Below are positions 23,804 through 36,912 of a stretch of DNA of 64,000 bases, in pieces (position 1 is the first letter of the stretch; every line of letters starts with the position of its first letter). A model generated the notes under the pieces. That model saw only the letters and a program-made list of their open reading frames with translations. It was not told the origin of the DNA and did no database searches. This DNA is from Alisma plantago-aquatica (Eukaryota; Streptophyta; Magnoliopsida; Alismatales; Alismataceae): the NCBI GenBank assembly GCA_963693085.1, contig OY856410.1, positions 886,876,335 through 886,940,334 on the forward strand, written 5' to 3'. Made by a program: the position numbers and the translations under genes.

Positions 23804-26800
23804 TGGAAATATCATTCAAATCAACAATAAGCAGTTTAGATCGAATAAAGTTAAATTGGTCTCTAGCTAGAGGTTGTGTAAAGATATCCGCCAATTGATT
23901 TTCCGTGTCCACATGCGTGATCTAAATATCCTTCTTGGCAATGTGATCACAGAGAAAGTGATGGCAAACCTCTATATGCTTGGCTCTACTATGCAATATA
24001 GGATTGTAAGATAGATTAATTACACTAGCATTATCACAAAATATAGGAGAAGCGTCAACAAATATGTTGAAGTCTTGGAGCATTTGCTTCATCCATAGGA
24101 CCTGTGCACAACAGCTCCCAACTGTAATATATTCAGCCTCGGTAGTTGATAATGCCACTGTACTTTGTTTCTTGGAAAACCAAGACACGAAGCATGGTCC
24201 TAGAATGAAACAAGTGCCACTTTTTCACTTTCTATCAACCAAACACCCTGCGTAATCCGCATCACTATATGCTCTAAGAGTAAAATCCCTTGATTTAGGA
24301 TACCATAGTCCAAAATTTTGGGTTTTGGCTAAGTACCTCAAAATCCTCTTAACAATAATAATGCACTTCTTAGGGCTAGATTGAAAGCGAGCACACAAGC
24401 CAACACTAAACATAATATCAGGTCTAGAGGTAGTCAAATATAGTAAACTTCCAATCATACCTCTATAGAGCTTCTCATCTACCTTCTCACCTTCTTCATC
24501 TTTGTCAAGTTTGGCGGTGTTGGACATGGGTGTATCCATCGGCTTCATGTTCTCCATCCCAAAGCACTTGAGCAGTTCATTTGTGTACTTGCCTTGGTTG
24601 ATGAAGTTTCCTTCTTTTGTTTTCTTGATTTGAAATCCGAGGAAGAAAGTCAACTCACCCATCATGCTCATTTCGAATTCACTCTGCATAAGAGAACTAA
24701 ACTCCTTGCAAAGATCAAGATCAGTCCCACCAAAAATGATATCATCAACATAAATTTGAATTATAAGAAAATGGTTAGAAGTGTGTTTTAGGAACAAGGT
24801 AGAATCAACTTTGCCCATGACATACCCTTTATCTAACAAAAAGTTCTTTAATTTCTCATACCAAGCTCGAGGTGCTTGTTTGAGTCCATAGAGAGCTTTT
24901 TGCAACAAATAAACATGATTGGGTAACTTGTCACTTTCAAAGCCCAGAGGTTGAGCAACAAATACTTCCTCCTCGATTGTACCATTCAAAAACACACTTT
25001 TAACGTCCATTTGATATAACAAGAAATTTTTTTAACTAGCAAAGGCAAGTAACATACAAATAGATTCTAATCTAGCAACAGGAGCATAAGTTTCATCAAA
25101 ATCAATACATTCATGTTGGTTGTAACCTTGTGCTACTAACCTTGCTTTGTTTCTTACCACTTTTCCTTGCTAATCTAGCTTGTTGCGGTAGACCCATTTG
25201 GTGCCAATGATTTTTCTATCACTTGGTCTTGGCACTAGAGTCCACACATGATTCTTCTCGAATTTCTCTAGCTCTTCTTGCATGGCTACGATCCACTCAT
25301 CATTACCAAGGGCTTCTTTGATGTTCTTTGGCTCTAGTTGGGAGATGAAGGCACTATCTTCTTGTTCTTTGTTGTGAGTAGCTCGTGTCCTCACTCTCTC
25401 GAATGGGTTGCCAATGATCAACTCCTTGGGATGGTTCTTTACAAAGAGGAGAGTGGGATCCTTCTTTTCTTCTTCTTCTTCTTCTTCTTCTTCTTCTATC
25501 ACCTGCTTACCTTTATTTTTGATTTTGAGGTCTTTTAAGATGGGAATCAAATCATCTGCAACATCATCATCAAAACATGCTTGCCAACAATAGGGTTAGT
25601 TTCAATAAACTTCACATTGATAGATTCTTCAATTTTAGACAATTCAATGTCGAATACTCTATATGCACTGCTAGTAGTGCTATAGCCTAGGAGAAAGCCT
25701 TATAAGATTTCATATCAAACTTGTCAAGAGAATCCTTCATGTTTAAAACAAAATAGGGACATTTGAAAACATGAAAGAAATCAATAGACGGCTTTCTAAC
25801 ACGCCATAGTTCATAGGGGGGTCTCTTTAAAGAAGGATGTGTAAAAACTCGATTTTGCACAAAGCATGAGGTGCTAACGGCTTCAGCCCAAAACTTCTTA
25901 GGAGTGTCATACTCAAGAAGCATGGTCCTAGACATCTCTTGTAGCGACATGTTCTTTCTCTCTACAACCCCATTTTGTTGAGGCGTATGAGGAGAAGAGA
26001 AATTGTGCGAATAACCAGATTTTTCACAAAAATGCTCAAAAAGATCATTTTCAAATTCTCCCCCATGACACTACGGATAGAAACAATCCGACAAGAACTT
26101 CATTTTCAGCCCGTTTACAAAGGCTCGAGAAAAATATCAAGAGTATCTCTTTTAGAAACGAGAAAGAAGGTCCAAGTATATCTAGAGAAATCATCAACAA
26201 TAACAAGACAATACTTGGAACCACGAAGCGTTTGCGTTCTCATTGGTCCAAATAGATCAATATGAAGAAGTTCAAGAACTCTCTTGGTACTCATGACTCC
26301 TTTGGATTTGAAGGAGGATTTGGTTTGTTTCCCTTGTGTACAAGGTTGGCATTCCTCATCCTTTTCAAAATCCAATTTGGGAAGTCCTTTAACCAAGTCC
26401 TTTTTGCTCAATTTCTTCATTTGATGCATATTCACAAGACCCAAACGGCGATGCCAAAGAGAAATATCATTTTTATCCACTACCAAGAATCTATTTAGTA
26501 TGGGCTTAAGAGCATCAAGAACAATAACATAAAGATTACCATTTCTAGTTCCCTTATATATAACATTGTAGGAGAGGGAATCTAGAAGCAAGCATTCTAA
26601 AGAAGTAAACAACACAAGATATCCATTGTCACAAAGTTGACTAACACTAATAAAATTGTGATGTAGGCCATCAATAAGTAACACATTTTTAATACATGGA
26701 TCATTTCTCACATCACCCTCACCTATGACCTTACCCTTCTTGTTGTCCCTGAAGGTTACCGATCATCCTTTCTTTTTCACAAACATGTTGAAATGGCTGT

Positions 26801-27199
26801 TTTTTCCAGTCACGTGCTTAGATCAGCCACTATCAACAATCCATCTCTTTTTAACCTGCAAGTAAGAAGGATGTCAGAACCCAACTCAAACTTTGGGATC
26901 CGAGGTTAGCTTGGGGACCCATTTCATTTTTGGGTTGGTCCCCTTGGGCTTGTAAGGACAATAAGTGGAGTAATGGTCATCACATTTACAATGAACACAG
27001 ACCATAGGGTTCTTAGAGCTGGAAGTCTCTCCATGGAAAATAGGAGGTTCCACACTCTTCTTCTTACCCTTGTTCTTGCTCTTTTTCTTACCTTTGGGAG
27101 CAGTCCCATCATATCCCAAACCACTAGTACCAACCTGTTTGATAGAGTGTTCTGGGACATCATTGAGGGATTTATTTCCCGAGAGAAACTTTTACAAAG
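23804..27199 (-). pseudogene. SIRE pol: protease, integrase, reverse transcriptase, RNase H (broken)
   Basis: The protease motif reads VDSG-stop-SKHVTG near 26836, so the conserved Cys after DSG is a stop. The integrase zinc region follows (LWHRRLGLVNMHQMKKL, CQPCTQGKQ), then the core start ELLHIDLFGPMRT near 26270 and its C-terminal part at 25950-25687. A linker with a Glu10 run (25500-25471, a GAA repeat) leads into RT with QMDVKSVFLNG, QAPRAWYEKL and the catalytic YVDDIIFGG (about 24750). RNase H carries STTEAEYITVG near 24137 and QLADIFTQPL near 23865, and the frame ends at about 23804. Several stops and frameshifts separate the blocks. Protein order PR-IN-RT-RH is diagnostic of Ty1/copia. 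Confidence 0.93.
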
Positions 27200-28932
27200 A
27201 AGATCTTAACTTGGTATTATCATGACTAAGGTTAATGACAATAGTAGAAAGACTAACAAGATCATCTCTAGCATGCAATAGGTCGGCCTCAAGACAGAGG
27301 GCTTTAGTATGAAAAGAATCTCTTTCTAAAGCTATGTTAGCAACTTCATTACTTTGCAAAATAGGTCTAGAAGATAAATATTTAACTTGAGCAAGCAACT
27401 TAGCATTTCATATTTAAGCAAGACAATCTCTCTTTGATAAGCATAAACTTTATTTCTCCTAGCATCACCCATGAGTTTGAGTTCTACATTTTCAGTTTTA
27501 AGAACATCAAGCTCATCTAGGCACTTTTGGTTTTCTATCTTAAGATTTTTAATATTTTTAAGATATACACCATTCTCAACCTCTACTCCATTGTATTGAA
27601 GTTCAAGGTCAAGAATTTTCCCTTGCAAGGAATCTATGCTCTCAGGATGCAATTTTTCATTTTGATCAAGAATATCAATTTTAGCATAAAGATCATCAAT
27701 TATCTTCCCTAATCTTTTCCTTTTAGACTTGCATTTAGTAAAAGAGGATTTGCATTCATTCAACATATCAATGAGAGTTTCCTTAGAAAGTTCATGCAAA
27801 TTAACATTGCTTACCTCACTTACCTCACTTACCTCACCAACATCTTCACTAGTAGCGGCCATGAGGGCAAGATGGCATTCTCCATCTTCGGAGCTTGAGG
27901 AGCTTGAAGAAGACTCCTCCCAGGCTGCATGGGTAGCATCTCTTGATCTTCTTTCTTTCTTGTCCTTCCTCTTGTACTTGCCTTCTCTGTTGTGCTCTTT
28001 ATCTTTCTTGTGGTTGCTCTTATGGTGGCTTTTCTTGGCCTTGGGGAAGTCACTCTTGTAGTGGCCTTTTTGACCACACTCATAGCACCTTGGATTTGAA
28101 GAGGAGGCTTGCTCTTGAAGTGTTTTCCCTTTGAGTAGTTTGCCTCATGCTCATTTGAGCCTTCATCTTCACTTGAGGAAGGGCTACGAGACTTCAAGGC
28201 GAGTTGTTGTTGCCAGACCATTTCTTCAATTTGTGCTTTGAAGGTTGTGTCCTTTATCTTCTTTGACTCTTTTTCTTCTTTCTTCTCTTCCTCTTCTTGC
28301 TTGTCAAGCCTAGGTTCATGGGCTTGGAGGTTACCAACCAGCTCCTTGGTTGACAACTCACTTAGCTTGTACACCTCTTCAATTGAAGTAACCTTAGGCT
28401 CCCATCTCTTAGGAAGAGGTCTCAAGATCTTAGAGTTGATAGTACCTCTATCCATCACACTCCCAAGGGCTGCCAAATCATTTAAGATGACATTGAGCCT
28501 AGTGTACATATCAGCCACTCTCTCATTCTTACCCATCTTGAAGTTCTCTAGAAGACCACCAAGCATGTAGACCTTGGCTTCCTTCACTTGCTCGGTTCCT
28601 TCATAGGTGACACACAATTTGTGCCATATCTCATATGTGGTGTCCCATGAGGAGATCTGGTTGAACTCAGATGGAGTAAGGGCGGCGTAGATGATGCTCA
28701 CAACTTTGGTGTTGAGTTGAGAATGCTTCATTTCAACTTCACTCCATGTGGTGATGTCCCCCTTTGGATCTTCATATTTGAGATGGACTATCTTCCACAT
28801 TTCATAGCTCACACCTTGAAGGTAGAACTGCATCCTTCTCTTCCAATAGAGGAAGTTGGTGCCGTCGAAGACTAGAGGTCTCATGGAGAAGCTTCCTTCT
28901 AGGTTAAGTAAACTAAGAGTTGAATCACCCAT
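27200..28932 (-). pseudogene. SIRE gag (nucleocapsid) with frameshift
   Basis: Starts at 28932, 36 bases from the primer site. The N-terminal half has the copia gag core (FDGTNFLYWKRRMQFYLQG, SWDTTYEIWHKLCVTYEGT, GKNERVADMYTRLNVILND), followed by a Glu/Lys-rich coil. Near 28107 the frame shifts; in the other frame CYECGQKGHYKSDF is a zinc knuckle whose last Cys has become Phe. The C-terminal part (27862-27200) is a long predicted coiled coil, as in SIRE gag. A second knuckle (CVHCKCDDHYSTYC) lies at 27050-26990, at the gag-pol junction. Confidence 0.88.
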
Positions 28933-28968
28933 CTTCTCCTACTTGTTGAAGTAGCTTGGAGAAGACCT

Positions 28969-28980
28969 GCTCTGATACCA
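28969..28980 (-). other. SIRE primer-binding site (tRNA-Met)
   Basis: The minus strand reads TGGTATCAGAGC two bases after the 5' LTR end CCAACA. It is complementary to the 3' end of initiator tRNA-Met. Confidence 0.92.
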
Positions 28981-28982
28981 CT

Positions 28983-30501
28983 TGTTGGATCAATGGGCTC
29001 TAGAAGGGGGGGGGGGTTGAATGGAGCTTTACAATTCTCACAAAATTGATTAGACCACCAAATTATATTAATTGTAGAAACTTAAACCAGCAGCAATTTG
29101 ATGTCCTAATCTAGCATTCATAGCAAGGATGAGAGATAGTGAAATACAAGCACTTGCATAGGTGGTTTAGAGTGGTTCCATGTCCTAAACTTAGGAGCAA
29201 TGTTAGTCCACTACCTAGAGTGGGTTAGTCTCTAGGATTTGCAATCATGGTACTCTTATATTCCACAATAAGATTACCAGATACAACAACCACACATCTA
29301 AGGGCTTAGTACCTCAAGAAAAGATCTTAAACCTGTAGAAGGAACTTACCCACTTGAATCATGGAGTCTTCATCCATCAAGATGGACTTACCCACTCCTT
29401 TCTTCAAGTCTTCTTCCTTCAAGGGATTACCTATCTTCCTTGAGCATTGCCTTGCTTCTCTCCTTCAGTTGGAGATCTAGAGAACCTATCTCCTTCACTT
29501 GGAGACCTGGAGTAGCTTGCCTTCTTCAACCTTGATGAACAGCATCTCCTTCTCCTTCACTTGGAGAGGGATCTTCAACAATCTTCAAAGGAATGGAGGT
29601 TGGAATATGGAGGAGGAGAGCTTTTACATCAACACATGGAGTAGCTCTCTTACACAGGGACCTATCTCACTCATACTCATGAATTTGACTTGAAGGTAGA
29701 GAGAGAAAAGGGCTCAAAGGGTTAGAACACTCTCAACTATACTAGCACCAAGTTTGCAATGAATGAGCAGCCTTGGAATGAACTCCAAGAGGGTTTATTT
29801 ATAGTTGAGGGTGCCCCTTTAAGTTGTGGGACACTTAGATACGAAAATAGCCATTTTTTATTCAAAGAAATGACTCTATTTTCACTCAAAACACTCACCA
29901 ATGGTCACATCACTTTTTTCTACAATTTTCATACAGTGCAAGCGGTCGAGTTTCAATAAAGGTAACTCGACCGATCAAGTAAACAACAAAGTCGATATTC
30001 AAATGATCGGTCGAGTTTGTCCTGACAAAACTCGACCGACCATTTGAAGTTGAAATGGTCAATTACCTGATCGGTCGAGTTCAGTGTAAACACAACTCGA
30101 TCGATGCAATCTCCAGAAAATTGACTAAGGATTGATCGATCGAGTTTTAAGGTTGGGAAACTCGACTGACAAAGTGCCTGAAATTAATTTTCTAAATTGC
30201 ATCTAAAGTGATTAAAACTTGGTGATTTGTGTCCCAACCAATTTTTCTCACTGAATTTACAAGTCAGTTCATCATTACAAGTGATTACATAAAGGTTCTA
30301 AGGTCATTTACATAGAAATCCCAAAAAGCACACTTGTAGCTATTTTGACTTGAACTTGACCCATTCTAGGGCTTTGGATTTTGGATCCTTTTCATGTACT
30401 TAATGCCTGCAAAAAATCTTAAACACACATATTAGATACATATGAATGGAATGGTTAAGTCATTATCAAAATATAGGTAATGTATAACCTCTAGGTCATC
30501 A
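28983..30501 (-). repeat. SIRE element 5' LTR
   Basis: Partner of 19294-20805. It carries a run of about eleven G (29007-29017) where the other copy has six, the same TATA position (29795-29804) and the four hairpins (29942-29974, 30004-30041, 30068-30105, 30132-30169). Its outer end reads GGTCATCA instead of GGTCAACA, a point change in the terminal bases. Confidence 0.92.
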
Positions 30502-32189
30502 CATATTTGTATACCGTTAATTTCATAAACCATCTAATAACATTTACCTCAACTGAACTGTTAAGCATCACCACATCTCAAACTGAGAAACATTGATATC
30601 AAAATACTTGTTTCACTGAACATCCTATCATTAGGGTTTCATTTATCTCATTCACTTATCACATAACTCGCATAAGGATTGAATATATCATAACATCATT
30701 CAATAATGATTGCTCTCAACAGTTCACATATAATCAAATATATATATGAAACCATGTAATGAACTGAACTAAGGTTTCCACCCTCCTTACTGATATATCA
30801 AGAAAACATTGATATCATTGAATGAAATGCAAGATCTTATTTGGCATATATGTAATACACATACAAATAAAACAATCATTCATAAACAGGGAGATTCAAC
30901 TAGGCAAACTTCTTTATTCAATTGTACAACAGTTTCAGTAATAGTCAAAAATCTTAGATTTCAGTATATTCTTCTAACATATACAATTACTTTAAAATTT
31001 CTCATTTATACAGATTGCAATCATTTCTAATGTAATTTGATAGTCTGAAATTCATCATAATAGAGAAATAATCCATTTCATATCATCTTGCAAAAGCTAG
31101 ATCAAAAAGGCAACTTATGGTTTGTACTCACATACTAAGCAATTGAAGATATTTGATTATTTAACTCATTTTTATGCAATCTACTATTTAAAGGAAGTAC
31201 AGACTCACCAAAAGGTGTGAAAACACCCTAAAAACGTAGACCATCTTTGAATATCTCGAATCCATATCAAGATCCTAGAAAAATCCACGGTTTCTTCTTC
31301 CTTTCAACCCTAAACGAGGCCCACTGTAGTTAAAAGACGAGATTAGAGGTTAAACTAAACCTCCAAATCATTTGATCAAGGATTTCTATCAAGGGGAAGT
31401 GAAGAGAGGAAGGAATCCACGGTTAAAACTACTTACCAAGTCAAATTTATAGCAACCCCTATTGATTTCTACCATTCTTCATGTTCTTCTTCGACATTCA
31501 CCCCAGAAATTATCTTTTAGGTTGCCTCCTTGCAGTGCAAGATGTCTGGTATGATAGAATATCGAATCACAGTTCCAACGCACTTTGTTTCGTTGAAAAC
31601 GGATAAGTATTGCTCGAGATATGATCATTTTACGATTTGCTATCTTGGGCGGTGTCGGCCGCATTCGCGGTGTCGACGCAGCGTCGTGATCGCGGTGTAG
31701 ACTGTGGGCCACGGTGTCGACGTAGTGTGACGGTCATGGTGTCGACGCAGTGTTGTGATCGCGGTGTAGACCACAGGTCACGGTGTCGATGCAGCGTCGG
31801 TCGCGGTCCTCAATACATGTTTACTAAAAAGGGCATAACTCTCTCATTTTAACTCCGATTTGGCTCATTCTTTTTTTGTTGGATTCATATTTGAATTATA
31901 TAAAATACTATAATATTATTTCAATAATATTCTCAAATTAAAAATCACTTATTATTTATTTCCTCCAATATCGTTAACATGCACACATGTATGGGTTAAT
32001 GCTATATTAACTCCAACTCGGATCTTTATAGTATGCTTAAATTATAATTATAAGTTTCCTAAACAAGTATTTAAGGTTATAAAAGTTAAGATAAAATACA
32101 ACAAAGAATATTACTAACAAAACATGATGAACATTAACATTATCTTAAATTTCTTGGATTACCAACAAATCTAGGAACATATTGTAACA
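30502..32189 (-). repeat. Element X left (3') LTR, inner part with GC-rich minisatellite
   Basis: Continues the LTR after the SIRE insertion and matches 59090-60749. It ends TTGTAACA at 32189. On the minus strand, 31648-31805 holds tandem units built on GGTGTCGACGCAG, containing the palindrome GTCGAC, and a TATA-like CTATAAATT lies at 31445-31453. This is again array then TATA in the U3 direction. The other LTR repeats this at 60230-60365 and 60021-60029. Confidence 0.85.
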
Positions 32190-34965
32190 ATTCTCCCCTT
32201 CTAATAAAAATTTCGTCTCAAAATTTCTAAAAGAGGAAAAGATACTTGTTAAACATATCCAGTTCCACTCTCCAATTAACTTCTTTTTATACATGATTCC
32301 TCTAAAAAACCTTTACTAGGGGTATCTCTCTCCCTTTAAGCTTTCAAATACTACGGTCAACATTGAGTCATTTGTTTCTCTTCAAATTACAACTTTTAAA
32401 AGATATAAAATGTGTAAAACATAATTTCTCATCTCATCATCACATGGTGGTATTCACTTTCCTTTCATGAGACCATACTAGTCATCATATTATCATAAGA
32501 TACAAATCCTTTTCACCATATCACAGGGTATCAACCCTTATCAACATAAGAGGATTACGCCTCATCCAGGGCTCAACCATGCCCAAAGGTCATTAAGACC
32601 ATCATACTATTCTCTGCAAGATCATCATTATCTTTGGATGCCTTATAACAATGCTCAACAACATCAGTTACATATAATACACCAGATCAACACAATATTG
32701 CATTAATGAGCTAGGAGATATTCATAAACAATCATAGAAGGGTTATACTAACATTAAGAACCTTTCTTTATCACATCAACATGCAAGGAGTTTAGATATG
32801 ATTAACCCTCATCATATACATAATGCACATGTTTAGTATCAAAAAGTATGAACCGTGTGGCTATGATAACCACCAATTAACATATTAAGGTTATGATCAT
32901 ATTAAGGAGGTTATTCGACCATCATATAAGAAGGTTAAACATGTATACTCATCTTTATCTATTTGTATTAAAGTTAGGTTCAACAAGAGAAATTATATTA
33001 ATGTTACTAATCAACACTTATACCCAAACCTTTACTCATGACATCCCCATTGTATCATGGATGCATAAGGTGAAGCATCACCATCACCTTCCATACTATT
33101 CTCAAGTCTGAACCCACACATAAATTCAAGGTGTAACAATCAAGTTATAGCATACTAGGGTTTCAACAACAGTAACAGAGTACTCCATATTTATTACTAC
33201 TTACTTCTTGTTACTTATCCTTCTCATTTTGATCATATAGAATAAGCATCCCTAAAATTGAAGCATATAAGGTAAGAATAGATTATTCATCATTCTCAAT
33301 ATCACTACAAGAAATTATTTTAGATTACACTTTGCTCATCTTGCACTTCTCCTTTTGTTCAAATTACACCTTTTATATTTCGAATCTATTTCTTATCATT
33401 TTCCATGAATCATTTCCATATTGTTTATCTACCTTTCAGATTTGCTATGTTTAAATCGTGGATTACTACCAGTGCTAGTTTACTTCTCATAGTGCTAATC
33501 TCATGATCTTGTTTTATAGATATGCTAGTATCAAAGATCAAATCACTAGTGACATCCCTTGAACTACTACAACTCCAAACATTCTAGGGTTTGGTCCTTA
33601 TCAGTAGCATGACGTTATTGTGATATGACTTTACTTCCTTAATTTGAAATTCAAACTTTGGATCTCAAAAGTTTTACTAAAGTCTTCCTTATCTTATCAA
33701 TTGAATTTCCTTTCTCTTACTTGGCCATTCAGATAGATTACATTCTCAATTGACCCTGTTAGGGTTTCATCATCATATTGTGTGTCATTATTACATTCAC
33801 TAGATGTCTCTACCATGGTGCTTATGCATCATATATGATTCATTGTCTTATCACTTCATTCCCACATTGCTCTCATTAAGTAATATATGAAGGAGAAGGT
33901 GATTCTGAGACTTAGAATTCTTATCTTCAAACATTCCCTTAATACATTTCTTGTATGTAGGTTTAATTAGTTATCAACAAGGATACTTGACTAATTACAC
34001 TTTCTTGAGTCTCCTAACCTCTTTATTTTATAATCTATATTACTCCATCATGTTTCAAACCCTTCCTTACGTTTCATAATCCTCTTACCACATACTACTC
34101 TACCACCTGTCATCTACAATTTCAAATTTTCTCTTATGATCATGTTGCTTATTCATGTGTATGATCATGTATACCATGTAGCATATATTTCTTTTTATCC
34201 TTATTCTAATGTGAAGTTGAGATTCTAAATCAATAATCTCTCTACTAGTTTCACCTCATGTTTAATACATTACATTTCTTTCATTTTAAATCAAATGACT
34301 CATGCATGGGTCAAACTTAGTTTCTCTTTTAATCAAATTTTTCCTTCCTGAATATAGTTTACCTTTGTATGACTTATTCATTTGTTTAGCTAAACTTTTG
34401 TTCTTCTGTTAGAAACTAGTTTGTTGTTCAATAGAGACTTAGAATCCAAAGGTAGTAAGGATGAATGTATTAAACTTCATAGTAAAGGTATACATCTCAT
34501 GCTGTCAATTATATCATAACCCTCATTCCTTAATCAAGCTCATCATTTCTAACATTTCTCTTTATTTCAACTAAGTTCTTATGATTTACATGTTCATCTT
34601 ATTCTGTCTACTATAACTCTTCTGAAGACTCTTCACTTCTATGTACTTATCATATACTTAACTATTTTCTTCTATTTTCCCTTTACTTTGGACTACATAA
34701 AAGCACTATACTCGATTATATGATCCATTTCTCATGATTGATAATTACTATATTGGCCCTTACATACTTTTCTCGTATCTTTTCCATATTTCATATTTAG
34801 AGTTCATATAATATTAATCATTAAACTGAATCTGAACCTTATGTCATGTTCCTTTATTCCCAATTAAGGGTTTCTCATATGAGGCCCCAAAGTTGGATCT
34901 CATATATCAGTTCCAACTGATTCTTAGCTATTCTAATCTTTCCCATATGTTTCAACATCTTAGTG
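32190..34965 (-). other. Element X interior, 3' part, non-coding
   Basis: Starts with a pyrimidine stretch whose complement is the polypurine tract (AGAAGGGGAGAAT). Nothing resembling gag or pol is visible on either strand; open frames are short and AT-driven. The first 485 bases match 60750-61248, from a second X copy. The segment ends at the Athila target duplication TATGG (34966-34970). Confidence 0.7.
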
Positions 34966-36188
34966 TATGGTGATGGAGCTTCCACTTGCGTGGAGTTGTG
35001 TACACCACTAAAAATCCCAAAGATAGTAAGTCTTTAGGTTTAGCCTTGCTTATACTATATTAAAAACTCCACCCACATATGCTAGAATACATGGAAGTCT
35101 TATCGTAGTATAGTTAAGGGTCGAATCTACAAGACAATGGTCTTGCTAAGATCAACAAGATAGAAAATGTTAGAATTTCATTTAACTCCTTAGCAGTTGG
35201 TATTTAGATCAAATAGTTGGTTTGGTTGTTTAAACTAAGTGCAAGTAAAGTAAAGGCAAGAAAGTAATTTTGAGGTTGTAAACAATGTTAAGAAACTACT
35301 AGGATGTGATCGGCTTTCACCACCACTACACATGGATCAAAACATGCAACATAGTAACATAGCTTGCAATAAGAGTCTAAACAGTTAGTATCGTTGTAGA
35401 TTTAGTTTCCTTACAGATAACTAACTATGAGAACTGTGGGAATGTTGCAAATCCATTCATCCCCAAACGAATGGTCACTTACTTTGCATCATTCCCTTCA
35501 CAAAGTGTGTTCCTCGACTTATCAAGGTTGTACTTTTATATGTCAACTGATTCCATTTCATAGTATGAAAGTACAACGATGGAAGTGAGTTTACCCCACT
35601 CCTTGAAAAGCACTCCTAGATACCGAAACAGATGCATGGTGACTACATACATCAAGAACCAACATTCAATTGAGATTCGAATCTAATATCACAAACGTAG
35701 ACAATTCATACTAATAGATAAAAAGTAACACAAGTTGGTGATCAAGCAACAAGCATTCATTAAACGATTGATGTTGAACTGAAAAGAAAGTATATCTCTA
35801 TTGCAACTCATGAATTACATTGCATGAAATGAAAACATGGGTAGTGGGGATACTCCCTGCACTCTAGTGTATGAGACTACTCGCTCATGGCAAGAACAAA
35901 GGAGTGAGGGAGAAGAGAGAGAAAGAGCATCATCTCCACAAAGGATGGAGGAAGGTCAACCCCTTGGACGAGAGAGAACAACAATCTTCACACTTCGTAG
36001 CTTGCTTGATGATGAATCCTCCTCTACCCACATTCTTTGTCGATGAGAGAGAAAGTAGCCTGGAGATGGAGTATGGATCTCAGACTTGCAGCCTTGGGGT
36101 AGTGATTGAAGGATGGAATTGCTCTGGAACAATAGAGACAGCCTTTAGGCGTCTGAAACTTGATCCCCAGTGAGGACCCCTTTGGGTT

Positions 36189-36198
36189 CTATTTATAG
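36189..36198 (-). promoter_or_regulatory. TATA box of the Athila LTR
   Basis: CTATAAATAG on the minus strand, about 40 bases beyond the end of the palindromic array. The same motif lies at 56347-56356 in the other LTR. Confidence 0.65.
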
Positions 36199-36235
36199 GA
36201 TTTTGAGTGAGCCTTAAATGGTTTGGGGTATGTGG

Positions 36236-36741
36236 GTCCAAACGGTCTTGGAGACCGTTTGGATTTTCACATGGTTTGAAGACCGTTTGGACTCTCTCGG
36301 TCTGGAGACCGTTTGAGTCTTCTCGGTCTGAAACCATTTGCTTTCATTCGATCTTGGGGTCGAGGGGCTTCTTAGGGTCTCGGGACCGGTTGATCTCCAT
36401 TCGGTCTTGGGACCGTTTGGCTTCATACGGTCTCGGGACTGTTTGACCTTTATTCAATTTTGGGATCGTGTGGCTTCATACGGTCTCGGGACCGATTGAT
36501 CTCCATTCGGTCTTGGGACCATTTGGCTTCATACAGTCTTGGGACCGTTTTGCTTCACACGGTCTTGGGACCGTTTGATCTTTATTCGGTCCTGGGACCG
36601 TTCGACTTTCATTCGGTCATGGGACCGTTTGGTTTCCATTCGGTCTTGGGACCGTTTGGTCTCCATTCGGTATTGGGACCGTTTGGTCTCGATTCGGTCT
36701 TAGGACCGTTTGGCATCCATTCAGTCTTGGGACCGTTCGGG
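36236..36741 (-). promoter_or_regulatory. Palindromic array in U3 of the Athila LTR, about 20 units
   Basis: About twenty units of roughly 26 bases with consensus CATTCGGTCTTGGGACCG plus a TTTGG-type spacer. Each unit is an imperfect hairpin with arms CGGTC and GACCG. The matching array in the 5' LTR is at 56396-56953. Position just upstream of the TATA box suggests an enhancer-like or protein-binding role, which is inferred. Confidence 0.8.
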
Positions 36742-36912
36742 GGGGTTGTAAATATTTTTGTGCTTTTCTGTAGGAAGTGAAAAGGAGAAGTTAATCTAAT
36801 GGTATATTTACAAAAAAGTGGAAGGTTAAAGATTCTATCTAATTTAACTAAAAAAGAGTATGAAAAACTGAGGAAAACAAGTAATATAACATCACAAAAT
36901 GGGAGGTTATCA

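Larger units (their letters stand above)
19294..30501 (-). mobile_element. SIRE-type Ty1/copia retrotransposon, structurally complete, genes broken
   Basis: Both LTRs (19294-20805 and 28983-30501) start TGTTGGATC and end at or near GGTCAACA. A tRNA-Met primer site lies at 28969-28980 and a polypurine tract at 20806-20819. Gene order on the minus strand is gag, protease, integrase, RT, RNase H, then a third ORF in the env position, which with the Pro-rich gag and long layout is typical of the SIRE/Maximus lineage. Flanking five-base duplications are CATCT (19289-19293) and CATAT (30502-30506), one mismatch. The uninterrupted target is visible in the homologous X LTR near 59085. Numerous stops and frameshifts make it unable to code for functional proteins now. 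Confidence 0.93.
34971..36912 (-). repeat. Athila 3' LTR
   Basis: About 1.94 kb, closely similar to 55132-57122. In the minus direction it holds a palindromic array (36741-36236), a TATA box CTATAAATAG (36189-36198), then the remainder of the LTR. Confidence 0.93.

Noticed and set aside
36207..36780. Repetitive open frames (SVLGPFGFHSVLGPF type) in the Athila LTR
   Set aside because: They are frame translations of the 26-base palindromic array, and the same happens at 56669-56990.
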